In this document: in pieces, positions 56,401 to 64,000 of the stretch
How positions within the stretch are numbered: position 1 is the stretch's first letter
Layout of the letters: each line of letters begins with the position of its first letter
NCBI RefSeq assembly: GCF_041734735.1
Contig: NC_134878.1
Location: 42,028,232-42,092,231 of the forward strand
Length of the DNA: 64,000 bases
Direction of reading: 5' to 3'
DNA from: Babylonia areolata
Lineage: Eukaryota; Mollusca; Gastropoda; Neogastropoda; Buccinidae
Program-made: the position numbers and the translations under genes
Notes under the pieces: generated by a model
What the model saw: the letters and a program-made list of their open reading frames with translations, nothing else
The model's database searches: none
What the model was told of the DNA's origin: nothing

Positions 56401-56500
56401 NNNNNNNNNNNNNNNNNNNNNNNNNNNNNNNNNNNNNNNNNNNNNNNNNNNNNNNNNNNNNNNNNNNNNNNNNNNNNNNNNNNNNNNNNNNNNNNNNNNN
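56401..56500. other. Assembly gap (100 N)
   Basis: Exactly 100 unknown bases, the usual placeholder for a gap of unknown size. It falls inside a satellite unit and the sequence beyond it is unrelated, so the right edge of the array is hidden in the gap. Confidence 0.98.
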
Positions 56501-56649
56501 CATTAGAAAAAAGGAAGAAAGGAACACGATACAAACAAAATCGAACAAAACCACAGCCACAAACGAGCTATAAAAATAAGATATAAAAAAGTGAATGCTT
56601 GGAGAGAAGGAATGGGAATGAAAATGTTAGAAATTACATTGAAAATTAG

Positions 56650-56942
56650 GAAGAGGAGGTCGGAAAAAAAGTGTAAGAGATGAGTTCGTTACAGAGCAGT
56701 TGTTGACAAATTGGGGGCCTCGCAGCCCTAGGGGACAATAGGAGAGATGGAATTTAAAAAAAATAAAAAGAAAGCCCACTAAAAGCCACATACGTGAGGA
56801 ACCAAAAGGCCTTCATGACGCTTTTTTTTTCTCTCCCCTTCCTGAAGTCTGCTAGCCTTAATGACGTTAGCAGCATTGTGAACACAAGAAACACAGCAAC
56901 GCCTTCAGTTTTTCCTCTGGCCATGACAGAAAATCTGAAGTT
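56650..56942 (-). repeat. Unclassified dispersed repeat, copy 1 (inverted)
   Basis: On the minus strand it reads, in order, CAGATTTTCTGTCATGGCC, TTTCTTGTGTTCACAATGC, GCTAACGTCATTAAGGCTAG, TATGTGGCTTTTAGTGGG, TTGTCCCCTAGGGCTGCGAG and AATTTGTCAACAACTG. The same blocks in the same order occur at 58308-58545 and, more diverged, at 57379-57570. No coding domain or tRNA-like head was recognised. Confidence 0.7.
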
Positions 56943-57378
56943 AATAAGTGACAAGGGTGTTTAGGAAGGGGGAAGAGGGGGGTACAGGGAGTTTGGGGGT
57001 GGACGGTGGTCGGGGGCGGGGGAAGGAGGGGGGCGTTACAAGGAGGAAGGAAATGACAGAAGAAGGAATCACCATCTTCATCACCATCATCACCATCCTC
57101 GTCACATTTGGCTTAGAAAAGGTTTTGGGATCGTTTTCTTTGAATATTGGTCCCTCTGTTCCCTGTCATAGCTTCCTCCTCCGTCCACCAGCTCTCTTCA
57201 TAGCACTGTGTCTCCCCAAACCCCTACCCCTCCACTCCCCTGTCTTTCTTCTCCTTGATCGTGCTTAGTTATTCAGCTGTGCACGTGCACGAGATTTTCC
57301 GCATTCCATAACAACGCGGTTCACTGATAATCCATTCCATCCCTTTCCTCTGTGTGTGTGTGTGTGTGTGTGTGTGTT

Positions 57379-57570
57379 GTTCTGTTTATTGTATTAGCCA
57401 TGTTGCTAACTTCATTAAGACGAGCAGGAATTTAAGAGGGAAATGCGTGGTCATTAAATCCTTTTTGGCCTTGAAGTACGTGGATTCTGGCATAAATGTT
57501 TTTTCTTTCTGCTCCTCTCAGGACTATGAGGCCACACACACAAAAATTATTGTCAACGACCGCAGTGGAG
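57379..57570 (+). repeat. Unclassified dispersed repeat, copy 2 (diverged)
   Basis: Blocks matching copies 1 and 3 in order: TTCTGTTTATTGTATTAGCC, GTTGCTAACTTCATTAAGAC, CCTTTTTGGCCTTGAAGTACG, CTCCTCTCAGGACTATGAGG and ATTGTCAACGACCGCAGTGG. It is the most diverged of the three and begins right after a (GT)n tract at 57352-57377. Confidence 0.6.
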
Positions 57571-57969
57571 TGATTTCTTTCTGGTGACAAAGCCAGCTGT
57601 CACGGCTTCTTCTCACCATCCGTTTCCTCATTCTCCGCGTGTTTCTTTAAATGCTTCCTTCCCCATCTCTTCTCTGCTGGTGAAAGTTCTGTCTGAAGGA
57701 AGAAAGGAAGTCCCGTCACTCTTACTGGTGATTTGAAGACGTCTGGTTAAAGCAGTGTTATCATTTTAAGTAAATGAATGAACTAATAAATGTTGGAATT
57801 GTGTGTGCTGAGTATGGGGAAACATGAACCTTCTTTTATTTTTGTGTGTATTTTGCTTTTATTTGGTTTTTGTTTTGCTTTTTCTTTGAAATATGCTGGA
57901 ACGAATGTTTAGTGTTAAGTTTAATTAACGTTTCTTCACTGACAGTAATATACGCGGTGTGTGTGAGTG

Positions 57970-58013
<44 letters not shown>

Positions 58014-58307
58014 CAAGGAGACTAAGAGAGACATACAAACAAACAGATTAAAAAAAAAAAGAATTGAACACGCAGACAGGCAGACATACGCTTGAGTTAA
58101 GATAAGTGGTGGAAGCGGGGGAGAGAGGGTCAACAGGAGAGCTGCGGTGTGATCAGCACACAAAGAAAACCATTCCAGAACCTTTCCGACCCAACGGCAA
58201 TGATTACCGTACTTTTCTAAAGAACCTCCTCTCACTCAATTTCTCACTCCCTCTCCTCCCAAGACACTACCCCCCTCCCCCCTCCACCCTTGTTCACTTA
58301 TTAATCT
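57571..58307. other. Unique DNA with (GT)n
   Basis: No gene recognised. A (GT)n tract at 57973-58011 and an A11-type run near 58051-58060 are the only simple features. Confidence 0.5.
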
Positions 58308-58545
58308 CAGATTTTCTTTCCTGGCAAAAAAACAAAGCTTCAGGCATCATTCTGTTTCTTGTGTTGACAATGCTGCTAACGTCATTAAGGCGAGCGCACT
58401 TCAAAAGTCCTCTTTTGGTTCTCGTACGTGGCTTTTAGCGGGAGTTTTTTTTCCTGTTGTCCCCTCAGGGCTGTGAGGGCCCAATTTGTCAACAGCATCA
58501 CTGGAGCAAAGTTCTTTCTGAAACGAACTTTTTTCCGACTTCGAG
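58308..58545 (+). repeat. Unclassified dispersed repeat, copy 3
   Basis: The best match to copy 1, in opposite orientation: CAGATTTTCTTTCCTGGC, TTTCTTGTGTTGACAATGC, GCTAACGTCATTAAGGCGAG, TACGTGGCTTTTAGCGGGAG, TTGTCCCCTCAGGGCTGTGAG and CAATTTGTCAACAGCATCAC. Copies 1 and 3 form an inverted pair with about 1.4 kb between them. Confidence 0.7.
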
Positions 58546-60140
58546 TCCTTTTCCGTGTGTCTGTCTTTTCTCTTATATTGTGACTGTTGTATATGTTATG
58601 TTCGTTTTTTGTCAAAGAAATCTTTGAAGAAGCAATGCTTAGACGAAAGAGAGGAGTATGTTCTTGATGTATTAATTCCTTTTTTCGTCGAAAGTGTTAT
58701 TTGTTGAAGCGATAAGTGTGATATGTGTGTGTGTGTGGTGGTGGGGGGTGTCTGTGTGTGAAAGACATATGGATATACACAGAGAATGAAAGAGTGTTAC
58801 CAGCATTTTATCAGCTGGTAATGTTAAGACTGTTGCTTTTGTGAGAAGGTAAGAATTTTGTTCTTTGTTCATACCCCATACTGATCACTTGAGCCAGCAA
58901 CGGCATGACTTTATCTCTCTCCCCCTCTCTCCTTCTGTCACTCACACACATACACAACAACAACGGTAAACGAAACAAAACCTGACAAGAAACACGTACG
59001 AACAAATTTGTTTTAGTTTCAGAATATTAAACGTTGGTTGAATGTGTTTCCGTCCTTGAAACATTTTGATTCAATTTTTTTCCTTTTATGTTTTCAAGTC
59101 TGAATATTTCATCCCACCTTTGGATGACAAGTTATACACAAATGACGATTAGCCATACTTGAAAAATATTCTTCTGCTTGATTTATGTGCCGGACCTCAA
59201 CACAAGCGAACAACCCTGCAAACAAACCAATAATCCCATCAAAGTAATGTTGTATTCTTCTGGTTGTGTCATGTCCTATTCAAATTATATCATCATTTTT
59301 TCCCATTTTACACGAAATCGTTGTGCAAAAGTTACTGTTATAACTGATGATTCAAACAAAAAATAATCTAAGGTTTCTTTTCATCCTCCATGCATGCCCT
59401 TTAATGTCTTTATTCGATTTGCAGTCTTCCGCTAAATAGTTGTTTATTCGTTTCCTTCTTTGCTTGCTTCCATGTATGCTGGGTTTTTTTCTTTCTCATC
59501 AATTGAAAATCACCTTCAGACGTAGTATGGATAAAGTGGTAATATCTTCCTAACTTACAAAGTACTTCTGACTTACGAGCACCGGAGAAAATCCCGAGTA
59601 TTTCCCCCTAATGAGCAACCGGCTGATAGCTTTTTGAAGACAAGTACTTAACAACAGCAGAAATACGCTCAACAGGAAAAAGGAAATGTGGATTAAAAAC
59701 AGTTGAAGTTTCTCAGCGCTTTGGCGGTTTGTGGAGGAAATATCCTTACAGTGATAGCTGTGCGTCAAAAAAACTGCTTCTTCAAGTATTTTTGTTTCCT
59801 GAGTAGAGTACTATTGGGGGTGAAGGACATGAATTCTTTCCTGGTGACGTACTATGATATAGCGAGAGATACCTTCCACCAAACTAAAGATAGCTAAGAT
59901 AGCTAACATTCCTCTGCCCTTCTCAGATGACGAAATGGTGCTCGCCAAATCAGGATTAAAAGTACACAATCCATTCAAACCTCATTGCAGGAGAAAGTAC
60001 AACGACAAATACAACCTTTTGCATTCTCCTTCTCCTTCTCAGTATTGTATACTCAGATGTATCAACGGAACAATGGAAACAGGATATGTGAAAGGATCTT
60101 TACCATCATTCACATGTGTGAAAGGATCTTTACCATTCTT
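58546..60140. other. Unique sequence, no gene recognised
   Basis: About 1.6 kb without a recognisable gene or repeat family, apart from a (GT)n tract near 58722-58738 and a local duplication of GTGAAAGGATCTTTACCAT at about 60088 and 60118. Confidence 0.5.
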
Positions 60141-60150
60141 CTTCTTCTTC

Positions 60151-60182
<32 letters not shown>

Positions 60183-60369
60183 TTCTTCTTCTTCTGTTTT
60201 TTTCTACTTTTTCTTCTTCCATCCTTAATATTATTATTATTACTATTTCTTCTTCTTCTTCTTCTTCTTCTTCTTATTATTATAGTAGTAGTAGTAGTAG
60301 TATTTTCTTATTTACCCATTAAATATTCAATCAATCAATATTCTTCTTCTTATTATTATTATTATTAGC
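60141..60369. repeat. (TTC)n/(TTA)n trinucleotide tract
   Basis: Alternating TTC-, TTA- and TAG-type triplet runs over about 230 bp. Leu/Phe/Ile-rich open frames across it are compositional artefacts. It touches the 3' end of the LINE relic at 60361-60605, so it may have grown from that element's tail. Confidence 0.85.
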
Positions 60370-60605
60370 ATTGCCCTGTGAAAAGTCAATGGGCCGCCGC
60401 ACACAACTGTTCACCAGGTCCTCCTGGTCTGTCGGTTGTGTGTCTTTTTTTTTGCCTGGGTCTTTTCAGATGGTTTCCCTGTCCATTCTGCAATGTTGTC
60501 GGTCCATAGTTTTTTGCTGTTGTTGTTTTTCTGTCTTCCCCTCCATCTCCCCGTCCTCAACAGTTCCTTGGAGGACTGTTTTTAGCAAGGCTAGACCAGT
60601 AAACT
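60361..60605 (-). pseudogene. LINE polyprotein C-terminal relic
   Basis: On the minus strand, read in shifting frames: TGLALLKTVLQGTVEDGE, then KKLWTDNIAEWTGKPSEKTQ, then DQEDLVNSCVRRP. I recall the pattern KT-LQGT-EGGRRRGRQKK-W-DNIAEWTG from the C-terminal tails of several invertebrate LINE polyproteins. At least two frame changes and an AACAACAAC-type insertion show it is an old fragment. The reverse transcriptase itself is absent. The element ends next to the TTC/TTA tract. The clade is uncertain. Confidence 0.65.
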
Positions 60606-61150
60606 TTTCTTAACTGATGTCAGCAGGATCTTTTTACTTTCTGGTGATGGATTTCTGACGGCATTCAGGATCTTTTTACTTTCTGGTGAGGGACTTCTGT
60701 TCTTAATGTTGCACACGTAGTTAAGAAGAAACATGACAGAAATCCTCCACCAGAAGGAACGGTATCCTGGGTGGCCGGCATTGTCTCCAAAACGAACCTG
60801 ACTCCTCAGCGTGCACAAACCCGGTGAAATGCAGACCCACGTGATCTTTTTTGTCTTGTTAAACTTGAGACTGATTAAAAGAAATAATCAGAATTTTGAT
60901 CTTCCTGGCCAGCGACACGGCTTCTCGAGTCAACAAGTTTTTGTTTGAGCTTCTCCAATCAGTGTCAGCCATTATGACACGGACCGAAACTGATCCTCGC
61001 GAAAGAAGAGTGGAGAGGTGACAGGGTAAGGAAGGCAAGGGGGAGGGTGAAGTGACAGAATGATCTGCCCTTTGGTCAGAATGTAATTTTCTCTTTGGGA
61101 ATCTCCTCGCAGAATGGGGCTGTTACATCATTTTGTCTCCCTGATGTGAT
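60606..61150. other. Unique sequence with a 40-bp duplication
   Basis: CAGGATCTTTTTACTTTCTG followed by GTGA occurs twice, near 60623 and 60667. Otherwise nothing was recognised. Confidence 0.5.
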
Positions 61151-61429
61151 TAGAGTTCTCATCTTTTTTTTTTTTTTTTTTCTTCCTCTTTCTTTCTTGC
61201 GTTTCTGTCTTTGTCTCTTGCATTTTTTATGTCTTTGTGTTGCTGAAAATGTCTGTCTCTGTTTGCCTGTCTGTCTGTCTCTCTCTCTCTCTGTCTCTGC
61301 CTCTCTCTTTCTGTCTCTCTCTCTCTACGTCTTTCTGTCCTTTTCTCTTTTGTTCTTTTATTTGTTTATTTATTGTCCATTCCAAGTGTGTTTAATTTTG
61401 TCTCTCTGTGTGTCTGTCTGTCTGTTTGC

Positions 61430-61461
<32 letters not shown>

Positions 61462-61965
61462 CATGTGTATATCTGTATCTGTCTGCTGTTCTGCATCACA
61501 CTCTTTTTCTGTCTATTGCGTGTATGTCTCTTTCTCTTTATTTCTTCCCTACTCACACACTCTCCCTCTCTCTCTCGGTCTGGCTCCAACCCCCTCTCAC
61601 GACCCTATTATTCGCTCTCGTCTCTCTCTCTCTGTCTCTTACTCGCTCAGTCTCTCTCTCTCTTACTCGCTCAGTCTCTCTCTCTCTCTCACTCGCTCAC
61701 TCTGTCACTCTCTCTCTCTTTCTCTTTCACTCTCCCTCCCTCTTTGTTCTTCTCTTCACTTCTCCCCCGTCTCTTTTATCCGAGTGCAGGAACTGTCGTT
61801 TTATTACGTTTATGCCTTTGGCTTTTATTTGAATCCATTAGATTTGTTCCGGAGCCGAGCGTGTGTCATTTGCCCTTTCCGCCTTCCTCTGTCTCTCTCT
61901 TTCTGTCTCTGTCCTTCTCCCTCCCCTCCCTCCCTCACTCTCTCTCTCTCTCTGCCTCCTTCCCA
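61151..61965. repeat. Long CT-rich (TCTG/TC)n region
   Basis: Over 800 bp of mainly pyrimidine sequence, with a T19-type run at 61161-61180 and (CT)n and (CTGT)n tracts from 61250 onward. Open Ser/Leu/Cys-rich frames are artefacts of composition. Confidence 0.85.
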
Positions 61966-62200
61966 CAGCCTCACATCCTCTGTGTATGTGTGTGTTTGTG
62001 TGTGCGTGTCTGTCTGCGTGCGTGCCTGTGTCCCCATTTGCGCGTATGTATGTGAATAAATATGTGTGTTTGTCTCTGTCCTTCTCTCAGTTTAGCTATC
62101 TGTCTCTTCCTTTCCTCTTTCTTCCTTCATACTGTATTTCTGATTCACGCGTCGAGTAATGTCATTAAATCTTATGGACAAACCACAGTCTAGCATATAG
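61966..62200. other. (GT)-rich patch and unique DNA
   Basis: GTGTGT/GTGCGT-rich sequence at 61980-62060 followed by unique DNA; no gene recognised. Confidence 0.5.
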
Positions 62201-62204
62201 TAAA

Positions 62205-62290
62205 GAATGGTAACTCTCTCCATTCACAAGGTACTCAACTTCAAATCAGTGCTGCTTACGCTACCAATTCAGCTAGCACACAGGTATATA
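62205..62290 (-). mobile_element. Possible tRNA-like SINE head
   Basis: The minus strand reads GTGCTAGCTGAATTGGTAGC (A-box-like) followed about 30 bases later by AGTTGAGTACCTTGTG (weak B-box-like). The sequence is too degenerate for a tRNA gene. A SINE head is the likeliest reading, at low confidence. Confidence 0.35.
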
Positions 62291-62529
62291 AAAGGTGCAT
62301 TGGAACAAACCCAGATACTTCCTCAAAAAAGGAAGCACCGGGCCTGTCCTTATACCGATCATCTGACATGTGCACACAGCAGCAAAGACAGAAGAAATGT
62401 GCAAACACAAATTAGCTTTTATTCAAGACTGGCATAGCCTCTTTAGTCCTGAACAAGCCACACAGAACACATGAACAATACACATGGTTGCCTCGATGGT
62501 TTTTTCAAGTCTAGCCTATTATCTTAAAG

Positions 62530-62620
62530 CCGATGCGTGTGTGTCTATCTGTCTGTCTGTCTGTGCATGTGTGTGTGTGGGGGGGGAGGGGGGGGGGTAT
62601 GTTTGTGGGGTGTTGGGGTT
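62530..62620. repeat. (GTCT)n, (GT)n and G-run
   Basis: A TCTG run at 62545-62565, (GT)n at 62567-62579 and G-rich runs at 62579-62598. The G-run patch could form a quadruplex, but nothing indicates function. Confidence 0.7.
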
Positions 62621-62943
62621 AGGAAGACGATCCTGATGTGAAGATCCGCAGCAAGCGTGAAGGAAATGTTTTCCATTATGTTTAGTCACAGCCGGAGGAA
62701 CGGGTTTCTATACGGGTGTACAATTTCATTCTGGTGATAGTTCTGCCAGCTTCCTGTGATGTACAGTTAGCAGTCTGAGAAATTACAAAGGAAAGAAAAG
62801 AAAAGTGCGAACGAAATGAAAACGGATAAATAAGATTAATCCGCAAACGAAACGGAGACCTGTGAACAGGTGGCATGTTGGGCAGGTGCAAAGAAACGAG
62901 TGAGAAAAGGAAAATCAGTTCATGGTATGCCATAAAAGAAGAG

Positions 62944-63075
62944 AGCTCAAGTTTCAATTTCTAAAAGAGGTGTCACACCGTTCGGAGAATTCCATATACA
63001 TACTACGCCACATCTGCCAGGCAAATGCATGACTCGAGTAGCGTCGCCCAAGGCACTGGTCAAGCCGTGAGTGCA
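62944..63075 (+). mobile_element. Diverged copy of the 34675 SINE family
   Basis: Shared blocks in order with 34675-34805: CTCAAGTTTCAATTTC, GAGGTGTCACACCGTTCGGA, ATTCCATATACATACTACGC, CACATCTGCCAGGCAAATGC and CTGGTCAAGCCGTGAG. Many substitutions and no poly-A tail indicate an old copy. Confidence 0.75.
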
Positions 63076-63439
63076 GTAATACAGTGTGAGAAACCGTGGG
63101 AAGTCCCCCTTATTATTATCAAAAATAATTCCTTTGTCATCGGAGTGGATTTCTTGTCTTTTCCCAATGCAAACCTAAGAGAAAAATGAGAGAGAAAAAA
63201 GAAACGAGAAATGGGGTAAACGCCACCGACGATCATGTGTATTTTTCAGAGTGGGTGCCTTCTTCAGAATTTCGCAAGTGGACAACATTTTTGTTGCTAT
63301 GCCAAGTGTGTGCTGCACATGGGATCTTGGTTTATCGTATCATCCGAATAACTAGGTACGACAAGACAAAGGGTGTCACAATCAGACTATCACAAGACAG
63401 GGAATCACAAGACAGAGGGTGTGTCCAGCAAGATGGTGT
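63076..63439. other. Unique sequence, no gene recognised
   Basis: No recognised repeat or gene; small duplications such as TCACAAGACAG occur at about 63388-63412, leading into the minisatellite. Confidence 0.5.
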
Positions 63440-64000
63440 TTCAAAACACAGGGGAACGGGGACGAGGGAAGGATAATAAAGGGGGGAATACTAAAAGGGG
63501 GGAAAACAAGAAAGAGGGGGGGACAAGGGAGACATAAAAGAAAGGAGGATGAGGGAGACAATAAAGAAGGGGGGACAATAGCGGGGAGGATAAGGGAGAC
63601 AATAAAGAGGGGTGGACAAGGGGGACAATAAAGAGGGGAGGATAAAGGGAGACAATAAAGAGGGAGAACAAGGGAGACAAGAAAGAGGGGAGGACAGGGG
63701 GCACAAGAAAGAGCGGAGGACAGGGAGGACAAGAAAGAGGGGAGGGGACAGAAAAGAGGGGAAGACAAGGGGAGACAAGAAAGAGAGGAGGACAAGGGGA
63801 CACAAAGAGGGGATGACAGGGAGGAGGGCAGGGGGGACAAGAAAGAGGGGAGGACAAGGAGAGACAAGAAAGAGAGGATGACAAGGGGGAGCACATGGGG
63901 GACAAGAAAGAGAGGAGGGGACAGAAAAGAGGGGAAGACAAGGGGAGACACGAAAGAGGGGAGGACAAGGAGAGACACGAAAGAGGGGAGGACAAGGGGA
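63440..64000. repeat. Purine-only minisatellite, about 27-31 bp unit
   Basis: Variants of GGGAGACAAGAAAGAGGGG followed by AGGACAAG repeat to the end of the window. The plus strand contains almost no T (a few in AATAAAG variants) and cytosine only in ACAA. It is strongly strand-asymmetric and G-rich. The array continues beyond the window. Confidence 0.85.

Noticed and set aside
61095-62159. Several overlapping Ser/Leu/Cys-rich reading frames
   Set aside because: All three plus frames are open because the DNA is almost pure pyrimidine; no domain is present.

Overview
This window reads as non-genic DNA from a repeat-rich animal genome. It is probably a marine gastropod mollusc. That assignment is an inference from recalled SINE and LINE types, above all the SINE that starts at 34675 and ends in a poly-A tail; the sequence alone does not prove it. 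I found no host exon, rRNA or functional tRNA gene. Nearly everything recognisable is a transposable element or a tandem repeat.

Layout. 1-16.6 kb: minisatellites (33 bp at 1-1226, 57 bp at 2530-2858, TGTAT-type at 6200-6450), many (CA)n, (GA)n, (GACA)n and (GAA)n tracts, at least two tRNA-derived SINE-like copies (3235-3465, 5588-5907), a dispersed repeat with 60-bp internal units (10712-11035) and a short LINE relic (2854-2916). 16.6-34.7 kb: a minus-strand LINE with endonuclease and reverse transcriptase, split in two by a 14,820-bp Polinton/Maverick (18017-32836). The Polinton has TIRs of about 450-465 bp, AG...CT termini and a perfect 6-bp target duplication TTCTTA. A SINE lies beside the 5' flank of the LINE (34675-34827). 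35.5-37.7 kb: a second, internally deleted minus-strand LINE of the RNase H-bearing type. 37.7-56.4 kb: a 338-bp satellite array of about 56 units, cut by a 100-N gap. 56.5-64 kb: three copies of an unclassified repeat (one inverted), a LINE tail relic, a diverged SINE, long pyrimidine tracts and a purine-only minisatellite that runs off the end.

The Polinton is the only multi-gene system. On its left side are a membrane protein, two tandem paralogues, a candidate minor-capsid-like protein, a conserved region of unknown role and a coiled-coil membrane protein. A plus-strand block then runs major capsid protein, packaging ATPase, four small membrane or coiled-coil proteins and integrase. The minus-strand protein-primed DNA polymerase B and a small cysteine-rich protein close the element. 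Replication (polymerase), integration (integrase) and virion assembly (capsid, ATPase) modules are all present, but I saw no adenain-like protease. Its genes are not all whole: I count about four reading-frame breaks. Its two TIRs are nearly identical, so the insertion looks young compared with the decayed LINE that holds it.

The satellite has two parts: about 25 units that differ from each other, then about 30 that look identical up to the gap. This is either very recent amplification or an assembly artefact. The array begins exactly where the 5' end of the second LINE stops, which raises the question of whether the monomer derives from that element's 5' region.
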